Part shown: positions 22,201-29,275 of the stretch, in pieces
Layout of the letters: the number at the start of each line of letters is the position of its first letter
Numbering within the stretch: position 1 is the first letter of the stretch
Assembly (NCBI GenBank): GCA_039621445.1
Contig: CP154956.1
Location: 6,677,009 to 6,741,008, forward strand
Source of the DNA: Euglena gracilis
Taxonomy: Eukaryota; Euglenida; Euglenophyceae; Euglenales
DNA length: 64,000 nucleotides
Direction: 5' to 3'
Position numbers and translations under genes: made by a program
Notes under the pieces: model-generated
What the model saw: only the letters and a program-made list of their open reading frames with translations
Databases searched by the model: none
What the model was told of the DNA's origin: nothing

Positions 22201-25200
22201 GAAATGACTGAAAGCAGATTTCAAATTTTTTTTCTGTGCCTCGTGGGCGTTTTTTAAAAAAAAATGTTAAAATTTAAAAAAACAAAAAAGTAGCATCCAA
22301 AAAAAACAACAAATTGCCAACTATGCGATGAGGTACTCTGATCTCAGCCTCTCGCCACATGCTGGCCGATGATGGCCCACCCAGGGCGGCGTGGGACCAT
22401 AGATTCCCCCAGTGCCCCCCCCCCCCTCCCCGGGGAGGGGAGTAGGCACTGGGAGGTGCTTCACCTTGGAATGGAAAAAGAAGACCAATTAATTGGCCAG
22501 CCTTGATGAACCAGAAAGCTGAACGGCAATCCCTGTCGCCAGAACAGTCGAGGTTGGAGTCGGGGGTGATCGGGGAGGGATTTGGGTGTTCTGACCGCAA
22601 TGATAGCCCACAATCTGGGGCTATCAACTGTGGCTGACCAGACACTTCTGGTGGAACCCTCCCCCAAAACCAGGTGTTGAGGCTTGAAATATATTTATCT
22701 TCAGTGGCACGGCACCAGAGTTGCGTGTGCATTGCAGACTGAAGGAACTGAAAACTGAAGGAAATGACAGGTTGGGCCAAGCCTTGGTGATGTTTGTGGT
22801 GGAGTTGGTGACGTTGGCGAGGTATTGTGTCGCCTTTGTCGTGTTGGTGTAGGTGGTCGGCCCCGGATGGCTGTTGTATCCAAAAATGTACTTCACCTGG
22901 CAGACCCACACTTGTGCTGGAAGCAGGTCAATCCCCAGTCAGTATTTTTTTTTTGTTTTGCTGGGCACACATCGGGTTGCTGGGCCAGGGCTTGCCCCCC
23001 CGGGGGGGGGGGGGGGCAGGGTTCTTTTTAAGACCCCCGGGGGGGGGGAGTCCCCCCCACCCACCCAGGGTGGCGCGGGACCACCCCAGGGGGGGACCCC
23101 CCCCCAAAATCGGGCCCGTTAAAGGCAATTTCCAAAAAATTTTCGGCGCTTCGCGCCGAAAAGGTATACCCAGCGCCTCCGGCGCGGGACCCCCCCCCCG
23201 GGGGGGGGGTCTGCTGACTTAAAAAGAAGCCTGGGGGGGTGGTGCTGGACCCCGGCTGGACCGGGCTGGGCCAAAATCAGACAATTGCCCAAAAAATGAG
23301 AACACTGTTTTGAAAAAAAATGAGCATCTGACAACCCCAAAGCCACACACCCAAAACGCTCCCAAACCACCATTTTTGGCCATTTTGGGCTGGGCAAAAG
23401 GGGCTTGCAAGTGGGCTACCAGCAAGCCCCCCTCCAGGGGGAGGGGGGGCTGGGCTGGGCCAAAATCGGGCAACCCCGGGAGGGGGCCTGCAAAAAAAAA
23501 CCGGAAGCACAGGTGTGACCCCAACCCAATGATGACACACGCCCCAGACATGAATCCAGAGATGACAGCGTGGCTGAGGAAGTTGGTCAGCCAACCAAGG
23601 TTGCAAGCAGATCTGGTGGGGTTTGGCTGGCAGCAAGAAAAACTGGTCATTTTCCCGCATAACTTTCTTAAAAACCCCCACTCCAGCCAGTTGGCAGCTA
23701 TACCTGGCTGGACCCCAAACCCGGCAAAAAAAAGTTCAGTCAGTGGCGCCCCCTCTCCCCCTGAAAGGAAAAACCCCTGAGATGAACATTTTCCCACCAT
23801 CTCTGGACAAGAAGCCCCACACCTGTGTACATGATTCCTGCCAAGAATGCCACCTGGATGGCCGCATAGTTGTATTGCATTTGTGCTTTCGGGTCTGCAG
23901 GGTTGTTTGGATTTGACTGCACGGCATATGGTGAGATGGAATCAGGCAGAAATTTCTCTTTAAAAACAAAAAATCCTTCGTGGGGATTGTTTCGGACCAA
24001 TTGGAATGCCAACCAGGCTTCCCGGGGGGGGGGGGGGGGGCTATTGCACCATTCACCCAGAAACGACCCCCCTGGAGGGTCGGAAAAAGTGCCCGACCCC
24101 CCCTTCCTGCCCATACGCCCTGCAAGCAAACGCAATCACCCCAATGCCTCCAATACCCCAGGGGAAATTGGCTGGGTCAGCAGGCACCGGGTCCAAAACC
24201 GACCCCTCTGGGGGCACACAGCACCCCCCCCCCCCCCGGTGCCTTCAGCGCCAGCGGCCATTTTTGTTTCAGAAGATTGGCGCAGAATTCCTGCCTGAGG
24301 AGTGTCTGGCAGACCGCTGCCCAGCACCATGGAAGTCACTGCAACAGGGCCCACACCCAGTTGGCGGCAAGTGCCGAGCAGCCCATACACAATCAGGGGC
24401 AAGAAGCCACCATACAGCCCATACACACTGGGTAGTCCAGCCAGCTTCGCATAGGAGAGACCCTGTGGGACTGGCACCGGGGAAACATGGAGACGGGGTT
24501 TCGAATTGTGCTTTGCAGTTAACTCCCAATGGCATTTAACCAGTGTGGCGGGGTGAGGGTTTTTGTGACATCACTTGCCTTCCCTTTTGAAATCAGTGAG
24601 TTCAGGTGGGCTGTCTTCTCCCAAAATGAATTATGTCTCTTTTTCGGCATTTTCCATGGCTCCACGGATAACATTGCTGCCACGGTACACCCTGCCAATA
24701 CGTCGGTCATCAGATGCTTCCACTTGTACTCAGTGGTAGGTCCAGGTGCTAATCAAATAATTCCCCAAAATCCTCCTGGCAGTTTTGGTCCAAGTTGGCC
24801 CAAACCTTGGAATGGGGACATATTTCCAAACTCTATCCGAACCATCATTATTTTGGCCAAAACTAACACTTCAGTGCCGCTTTTCACTCTTATTTGAATG
24901 CCACCCCCCCCCATAATTGCCCCCCCATAATACCCTCCCCCCCCTAAATTGGCTAATCGGGGGTCCCGTTGGACCGTCCATTAGCCAATTAGGGGGGGGG
25001 GGTCAGGCTTATTGGCCATTGGCCAGGGTAACCCCCTAATTGTCCCCCCCCCCTAATTGGCTAATTGGGGGTCCGAAGGAGCCCGGCCATTGGCCAAATG
25101 GGGGGGGGGAGGGTAATTGAGAAAATGCCCGGGGAAAATTTTTTGGACCCCCCCTATAGTCGAGAATTGAACGCCCGGCGGGAAGTGGACCCATCCAAAA

Positions 25201-26558
25201 TTGAGAGACCCCCCCATAATTGACCCCCCCCATAATTGAGAAAAGGCTCCTTCGTTAAACGACCCCCACCGAAATTTTTATACAAAAATTGACTGCCACT
25301 AACAGTTTCAGCAGGGGCGCCGGGCGCCGGGCGGCCCCAAGGCGCCCGGCGCCCCTGCTGAAAATTGTTTGATGCTCACGGCGCCTGTCTTGAAAATCGT
25401 TTTACACTTCCGACCTGTCTTGGAAATTGCCGGCGCCTGTCTTGAAAATTGTTTCATTGTAACGGCGCCCCTGCTAAACTTCGTTAATGTCGAAATGAGT
25501 GATGTGATGAATTTGGTCCGGTGAAAAGTGAAATTTGGATTCTCTGTTTTTTCGATTGTTCTTGATGGCCAAGCGGCAAAACCTCGTGTGGGAGGCCAGT
25601 CTGAAAGCCCCTCCATCCCTGGAGTTTTTCGTTGCTGAGATGCAAAAAGCTGCTGCTGTGGTGAAAAAAGATCCGAGGACCCTGCCTAATTTGGGAGGTC
25701 AACAAATATCAAATTGCCATTCTGTGATCCCATGTCAAAAATTCACCTTGATTACAAAACTTAGAAATGCTTGGGCAAAATTTTCAATCTCTCTAATCTC
25801 TAATTTGACTGCCAATTATACTGGGGGTGGAGCAGATCATGGGGATCATGGGGGTCATGGGGAAAATGTCATGAGGAAAATGTCATGAGGAAAATGCCTT
25901 TTCGAGAACTGAAAACCACACTGTTCCCTTGCATTTTTTGCTCAACAAGGACACTATTGGACCCTGGGACTATGTTGGGGTGAAAAAAAAACTTTTCTTT
26001 TTTTCTTTTCTCCTTTTCCCCGGACTCTCCACACACAAACGCATTCATTATTCATGTTTGGCTTTTTGGCTGCTGATGTGGACTTCCAATTTCCAATTTC
26101 CCCTTCCCAGGCTGCAAACCGAACATTGCGGGAAAAGCCAACAAGACCTATGCATCCGAGAATATGATGGAGAAGACTGGGAATAAAGACTTGACCCACG
26201 TCCACCAAGTCAGAGGCAGGGAAACTCTGCCCTTTTCTCCCTTGAAATTGTTGCTTGGCTTCCAGAAAACGAAGAATCGAAATCATAAAGGACCGATAGG
26301 TCAGCAGACAAAAAAAAGGTTTGCAGTATCCCTGTTCCAGCCTCGGTGCTCGAACCGGAAGCGGACGTAGTATTCGCGAAACCACTCGAACAAGTCCATG
26401 CGAGCACTAGGACGTTCCTCGGGCCATGGCACTCCTGCATCACCTTGCTTCAATGGCTGGTAGACATCCTCTTCCGAGGGTGAATAAAAATCATCAGCTG
26501 GTGTTGCTGAAGGTGCCACACCTCCGTTGTTGTTTCCGTAATTCATAAAGCCTGCCAT
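7048..26558 (-). CDS. SulP/SLC26-family anion (sulfate) transporter, 22-exon model
   Basis: Integral membrane transporter of the SulP family, which moves sulfate or other anions across a membrane; substrate is not decidable here. Joining 22 exons gives 2355 nt, 784 residues plus stop, in frame throughout. Visible marks: an N-terminal cytosolic lead; the family signature [20 protein letters not shown] (exon 4); membrane helices including [15 protein letters not shown] and [10 protein letters not shown]; a STAS domain with [14 protein letters not shown] and [12 protein letters not shown] (exons 16-20); and a Ser/Pro-rich tail. Exons: 26338-26558, 26154-26211, 24670-24731, 24301-24472, 23809-23937, 23521-23602, 22793-22901, 21609-21732, 19227-19272, 18912-19054, 18107-18255, 17208-17284, 16830-16905, 14101-14279, 13475-13536, 12484-12531, 12031-12137, 11018-11112, 10211-10308, 9424-9512, 8887-8961, 7048-7201. 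The helix normally lying between SQLAG and AAIIIS is not found. The start could instead be the ATG at 26603. Junctions 7/8, 13/14, 18/19 and 19/20 are the least certain. Confidence 0.86.
8887..8961 (-). CDS. SulP exon 21 (C-terminal tail)
   Basis: Codes [20 protein letters not shown] then EAPI, an acidic cytosolic tail. The intron before it has 462 nt with no in-frame stop. Confidence 0.8.
9118..9341 (+). CDS. ORF segment antisense in SulP intron 20, unrecognised
   Basis: The frame contains [20 protein letters not shown] then [20 protein letters not shown] and ends ENQIFWG. Composition is protein-like but the opposite strand also stays open here. Could be a decayed mobile-element ORF. Confidence 0.2.
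9424..9512 (-). CDS. SulP exon 20 (STAS end)
   Basis: Codes [20 protein letters not shown] then MVQYCTNPP, the typical STAS C-terminal helix. The next intron starts TGGCAGC and ends CTGGCTCC. Confidence 0.9.
10211..10308 (-). CDS. SulP exon 19 (STAS)
   Basis: Codes [20 protein letters not shown] then [12 protein letters not shown]. The junction to exon 20 falls in a CTG present at both sites, so the exact cut is not determined. Confidence 0.88.
11018..11112 (-). CDS. SulP exon 18 (STAS)
   Basis: Codes [20 protein letters not shown] then [11 protein letters not shown], the STAS core strand and loop. The lower boundary is ambiguous by a few bases. Confidence 0.88.
11562..11820. mobile_element. 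259-bp terminal-inverted-repeat element in SulP intron 17
   Basis: The ends share ACCGGAGGGATGAAAATACC in inverse orientation, and the similarity extends inward (ACCGAATGGATTAAT). It lacks the G/C runs of its surroundings. No flanking duplication is evident. Non-coding. Confidence 0.75.
12031..12137 (-). CDS. SulP exon 17 (STAS)
   Basis: Codes [20 protein letters not shown] then [15 protein letters not shown], matching the STAS opening I..DAPIYFAN. The next intron starts GCCCAGG and ends CTGCCAGC. Confidence 0.92.
12484..12531 (-). CDS. SulP exon 16 (STAS linker)
   Basis: Codes [16 protein letters not shown], the linker ahead of the STAS domain (family pattern G.VPGT.VYR). It begins after a conventional acceptor TCTCACAG. 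Confidence 0.85.
12532..13474 (-). other. SulP intron 15, conventional GT-AG
   Basis: Begins GTGCGG and ends CATTCTCACAG. It joins CAG to ATC in frame (FPQ|ITIQ). It is the only clearly conventional intron of the transporter gene. Within it a CTGACAG.TT/CCCGGG hairpin motif recurs several times at 13105-13360. Confidence 0.8.
13475..13536 (-). CDS. SulP exon 15 (last membrane helix)
   Basis: Codes [20 protein letters not shown]. It is followed by a conventional donor CAG|GTGCGG rather than a paired end. Confidence 0.9.
14101..14279 (-). CDS. SulP exon 14
   Basis: Codes [40 protein letters not shown] and [12 protein letters not shown]. The upper end is uncertain. The lower intron starts ACCCAGGACC and ends CTGCCGCA. 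Confidence 0.88.
14740..14990. mobile_element. CAGGCTTC element, copy 1, in SulP intron 13
   Basis: The ends CAGGCTTCTTTTTAAG and CTTAAAAAGAAGCCTG are perfect inverse complements, with an 8-bp flank CTTCACTC on both sides. The interior holds a conserved core (AAAGGCAATTTTCAAAAATT, GGTATACCCAGCGCCTCCGG) between G/C homopolymers. Confidence 0.88.
15266..15306. repeat. ATTCGTGATT tandem repeat
   Basis: Four to five copies of a 10-base unit in SulP intron 13. A second, irregular cluster of the same unit lies at about 16565-16645. Confidence 0.85.
16075..16335. repeat. TTTTGGCCA-type simple sequence
   Basis: Irregular repeats of GGCCATTTTTGG. Both strands give long Lys- or Phe/Trp-rich open frames that I do not regard as genes. 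Confidence 0.7.
16347..16475 (-). CDS. Short acidic ORF in SulP intron 13, unrecognised
   Basis: 42 codons starting [20 protein letters not shown]. The acidic Ser/Asp start followed by an aromatic stretch resembles the first exon of some transposon proteins, but nothing further supports that. Directly beside it are ATTCGTGATT repeats. Confidence 0.2.
   Translation of the reverse strand: MSSSDSDDEFEDRFTVAQQHWPRATLLSVFVMDHVFSQKGVC
16830..16905 (-). CDS. SulP exon 13
   Basis: Codes [20 protein letters not shown] then AKSQ, the family TGSFSRS motif. The lower boundary follows a TGG/CCA pairing with exon 14. The frame stays open to SQLAGM, and a missing helix exon may follow. Confidence 0.8.
17208..17284 (-). 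CDS. SulP exon 12
   Basis: Codes [20 protein letters not shown] followed by NIVGA, the conserved NGY...E(L/I)xGLGxANI motif. The next intron starts GAGCAGGG and ends CTGGCAGC. Confidence 0.94.
17437..17563. mobile_element. Hairpin element with 8-bp duplication AAAGTGGC, in SulP intron 11
   Basis: 127 bp. It starts CAGGGGTTTTTTAAGACC and ends GATTAAAAAAAACCCTG. AAAGTGGC flanks it at 17429-17436 and 17564-17571. The interior is only G/C runs, so no protein is coded. Confidence 0.85.
18107..18255 (-). CDS. SulP exon 11
   Basis: Codes [20 protein letters not shown] then [20 protein letters not shown], highly typical SulP core. The intron after it starts GAACAGGC and ends CTAGGTGT. Only that split gives the in-frame family pattern SIARSMAALNGY. 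Confidence 0.95.
18912..19054 (-). CDS. SulP exon 10
   Basis: Codes [35 protein letters not shown] and [11 protein letters not shown]: a cytosolic loop and the next helix. The next intron starts AGCCAGGGTGAG and ends with CTGGGCCC. Confidence 0.92.
19227..19272 (-). CDS. SulP exon 9
   Basis: Codes [15 protein letters not shown], a membrane helix that continues exon 8 in frame. The following intron starts GTGCCCAAG and ends TTGGGCAATT, so CCC pairs with GGG. This 46-nt exon is too short to be found by ORF length. Confidence 0.85.
19715..21165. mobile_element. 1.45-kb element with inverted ends and subterminal repeats, in SulP intron 8
   Basis: The left end (19715-19743) and right end (21135-21165) share ATTCATTTAGTGTGG in inverse orientation. 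Just inside each end are repeated units GGTGTCCAC.GTGAACCACA (19743-19870 and 21005-21120). The interior has no convincing ORF and holds the element at 20695. Confidence 0.7.
20695..20942. mobile_element. CAGGCTTC element, copy 2, in SulP intron 8
   Basis: Same ends and same core as the copy at 14740, with an 8-bp flank GCTTCACC on both sides (20687-20694, 20943-20950). It is nested inside a larger inverted-repeat element. Confidence 0.88.
21609..21732 (-). CDS. SulP exon 8
   Basis: Codes a Thr-rich loop then [20 protein letters not shown] and PYFQWR. The upper boundary could lie at 21795 instead, because two pairings are possible. The lower boundary is firm: the intron starts AACCGGGTGGTC and ends GACCACCCGAACAG. 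Confidence 0.75.
22793..22901 (-). CDS. SulP exon 7 (extracytosolic loop)
   Basis: Codes [20 protein letters not shown] and then a Thr/Asn-rich loop with NVTNSTT-type N-glycosylation sites. The 3' boundary is uncertain: an alternative ends a few bases later. Confidence 0.75.
23017..23233. mobile_element. CAGG..CCTG element, copy 3, in SulP intron 6
   Basis: Shares the core of the copies at 14740 and 20695. The ends CAGGGTTCTTTTTAAG and CTTAAAAAGAAGCCTG are nearly perfect. It is inserted in a G run, so the duplication cannot be measured exactly. Confidence 0.8.
23521..23602 (-). CDS. SulP exon 6
   Basis: Codes [20 protein letters not shown] then ACVIIGLG, a conserved SulP helix pair. The next intron starts GGTCACAC and ends GTGGGTCT, so CAC pairs with GTG. 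Confidence 0.93.
23809..23937 (-). CDS. SulP exon 5
   Basis: Codes [20 protein letters not shown] then [20 protein letters not shown]. Flanking introns have CAG/CTG paired ends: CCTCAGG with CTGATTCC upstream, and GTCCAGA with CTGCTTGC downstream. Confidence 0.93.
24301..24472 (-). CDS. SulP exon 4 (family signature)
   Basis: Codes [20 protein letters not shown] followed by [19 protein letters not shown] and [15 protein letters not shown]. This is the most diagnostic stretch of the SulP family in the window. The intron after it starts CCTCAGGCAGG. Confidence 0.95.
24670..24731 (-). CDS. SulP exon 3 (first membrane helix begins)
   Basis: Codes [20 protein letters not shown], matching the family pattern before the VPQG signature. 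The upstream intron starts GCATAGGTC and ends GACCTACCACT, so TAGGTC pairs with GACCTA. Confidence 0.85.
24732..26153 (-). other. SulP intron 2, hairpin-type, with nested ORF
   Basis: 1422 nt. The ends GCATAGGTC and GACCTACCACT pair. It holds CTAATTGGCTAAT/GGGGGTCC hairpins (24930-25120), a palindromic GGCGCCCGGCG stretch near 25320, and a plus-strand ORF. Confidence 0.75.
25535..25888 (+). CDS. ORF inside SulP intron 2, unrecognised
   Basis: 117 codons on the strand opposite the host gene. The stretch [20 protein letters not shown] then [20 protein letters not shown] has protein-like composition. The end runs into a GATCATGGGG simple repeat, so the true end is probably earlier. No family is recognised; it may be a relic of a mobile element. 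Confidence 0.3.
   Translation: MDSLFFRLFLMAKRQNLVWEASLKAPPSLEFFVAEMQKAAAVVKKDPRTLPNLGGQQISNCHSVIPCQKFTLITKLRNAWAKFSISLISNLTANYTGGGADHGDHGGHGENVMRKMS
26154..26211 (-). CDS. SulP exon 2
   Basis: Codes [19 protein letters not shown], the short stretch before the first membrane helix. It was found by intron-end pairing: intron 1 (26212-26337) starts GAACAGGGATACTGC and ends with the near complement GCAGAGTTTCCCTG plus five bases. Confidence 0.7.
26338..26558 (-). CDS. SulP exon 1 (N-terminal lead)
   Basis: Starts [13 protein letters not shown] and ends [26 protein letters not shown] just before the ATG could be a spliced-leader acceptor; an in-frame ATG at 26603 is the alternative start. The next intron begins GAACAGG. 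Confidence 0.75.
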
Positions 26559-26970
26559 TTTTCTGTCAAAAGAACCGACTTGAAAACTTTTAAAACCAGT
26601 CATTTTGGCCAAATGCAAGGAATTTTGAGCAAATAAAATTTTTTAAAAAAATTGTTGATGCACAAGAGGGGATTTGGAGCGCCGGCCCAGGAGGTCACGC
26701 GGGGATTCATGGCGCAGTGTCTTACGCGCGTGACGGGCAAACCCAACCGTCGCCCGACACCCAAAAGTTGAACACGTCCTTCAAGTCACCAAACATCTCG
26801 TTTACACCAAAAGGGACATTTCCATGGGCCCGGGGGACGGTCTGGGTGAAGCTGCGCTACCCACTGTGTGTTTTTGCTTAGCTGCCAGAAAAAGATGGAA
26901 GATGAACATGGAACAAGACCAACTCGCATCCTGTGGAAACCCGTCACCCATGACGCCACTCGTGACAAAT

Positions 26971-26971
<1 letters not shown>

Positions 26972-27025
<54 letters not shown>
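26972..27025. repeat. (CA)n microsatellite
   Basis: About 27 uninterrupted CA units upstream of the transporter start. Confidence 0.95.
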
Positions 27026-27026
<1 letters not shown>

Positions 27027-27943
27027 GAGTGACCCAATTGAGTGACAACAACTCTATTCAACCAAGGGGAGGGGGGTCTCGGACCCCACTCTTGAATATG
27101 CAAGCAATGGTGGTAGCTGGCCATCCAAGGTGTGTGGCGAGTTAAATTGCATATTCAAGGGCTCCCACCCCCCCCCCAGTCTGCGTTACTGTGCCTCCAA
27201 AAAGGGAAAAGAATTTTTCAAGTTTGAATTTTTTTTAAAAAAGCACAATTTCATTTATTTTTCAGGCGCAACCCCTGGCTGCACGGCCGGCATTTTGGTT
27301 TTAAAAAATGTTTTTTGTATCTTTTGAGAAAAAGGGACCAAGGGAGGGGCAAAGAATTGGTCAGGGGGCAAAGGATCCCAAAATCGCTGCAGATGTAGAG
27401 GCTGCAACAAAGGTCCCCCCACTCAGATTGAGGGGTGAGTGATAAGCTTTAATAATTTCTTGTCAGTGAGATCTGCAACAGAGAAGAATGAACATTTCCC
27501 AAGAGAGAGTGTTCGGCAAATTCACCATATGCTCTTGCATCCGGCTGGAATATTAGAGTTCTCTGCACAGTCCACAAAGTGCAAGTCTCTCACAGCAGCT
27601 TTGCTTGTTGTGGTAAATTAGGAATACCCAGATTCACGTTTCGCGATTTTTGAAAAATTTGAAAAATTCGAATTTTTCGAATTTTTCAATTGAAATGAAA
27701 AATTCCCAAAATTTCGAAATTTGCCGAACCTTGCCCCGCGTCCCAGACACCCCCTATGAAAAAATATGGTCATTTTTGGCCATTTTTGGGCCTCAAAAAA
27801 AGTCGTGATTTTTTTCGAAAAAAAATTTTTTGGGGCATGCTAGGCACAGTGGGGGTAGGGCTGTTTCGATTAATCGATTAATCGATTAATCGTTCATCAC
27901 CGATTAATCGAATCGTTCGGCCCATGGCGATTAATCGTTCATT

Positions 27944-28112
27944 GTGTACCCCCCCCCCTTATTGTCCCACCGACCTCCCCCCGGGAGGCCCGACCGGACA
28001 ATATGGGGGGGGGACAATGTGGGGGTACCAAAGGAATTTCATTGGCCGAGCCAAAAAAACCCCCCGTCGGCCGGGGCCGAGGGACAATATGGGGGGGGGG
28101 GGACAATATGTG
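27944..28112. repeat. GGACAAT hairpin unit, copy A
   Basis: About 165 bp starting CCCTTATTGTCCCACCGACC and ending GGGACAATATGGGG; internally it holds GGAATTTCATTGGCCG. A near-identical copy lies at 29105-29275. Confidence 0.75.
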
Positions 28113-29104
28113 GGGGGTGGGGGGTAGTGTGTAAACCACAATAGGCACAATATTTGTTGAAATCAACAAAAATTCGTGGAGTAGTCAGTGAGATAGCACA
28201 CTACTTGTAAGGTTGCTTCGATTAATCGATTAATCGATTAATCGATCGACACCCCCTGAATAATCATTCAATCGGCAGGGTCAATTAATCGAAAATAATC
28301 GCCTCCATTATAAATCACCCATTGAACAATGGAAAAAGTCCGCATGCTTGACTTCAAGACGTTGACAATGGCATGCAACAAACACAGAAGATGGATCATT
28401 TGCGAAACACTATTTCTTTCAACAGTCACTTGTCCACCTCCTCCTTCACAGGGGCAGAAAGGGTCAACAAACATGGGATACCATGTCCCCCCCTTACTAT
28501 TCTCGTCCTGTGGCCCCCTTTTGGGTCCATGGGAACAGTAAGGGGTGGGGTCGAGCTTCCCCCCCTTACTGTTCCCACATCAACTAACCAAGCAAGTTAG
28601 ACCCCCAAAGCCACCCAAAATGCCAAAAACCGAACCTTTTTGATTCACATGCTTGAAAATTGCACCTCCCAAGCATCCACTTTGGCGTTGGAGTTTGACA
28701 GGAATGAGAGCACCTGAAACCAACCCCCCCAAAAAATCCCCTTTTCTCTCTCTCTCTCTCTCTCTCTTCCAAAAATCCTTCATAAGAAGTGCCTTGACAC
28801 TGTGGGGGTGTACGGGTCGCGGGCGGGGTCGGGGGGGGGGTCGCGGTGGGAAGGTGGCAGTTTTGACAGGTCACATGTGACCAGCGTGACCTAACATACA
28901 ACGTCACGTGTATCATTTTTAGAACTTTTGGGTCCAAAAATAGAGTTTATCACACATTTTTGGCAATTTGATTGAGGAGAGCATTAATCGATTAATCGAT
29001 CGGCCCCCCCCAATTAATCGGCAATTATCGATCGACAGCCTCAAGATCGATTAATCGGGCAACCTTACTACTTGCTGATGCACCATGAAAACGGTTGTTA
29101 CCAC

Positions 29105-29275
29105 CCCCCCCCCCCCTTATTGTCCCACCGACCTCTCCCCGGGAGGCCCGACCGGACAATAAGGGGGGGGGACAATAAGGGGGTACCAAAGGAATTTTCA
29201 TTGGCCGGGCCAAAAAATCCCCCGTCGGCCGGGGCCCAGGGACAATAAGGGGGGGGGACAATAGGGGGGGGGGGT
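29105..29275. repeat. GGACAAT hairpin unit, copy B
   Basis: Second copy of the unit at 27944-28112 in the same orientation, with a few substitutions. Both copies neighbour CGATTAAT palindromes, suggesting a larger repeated block. Confidence 0.75.
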
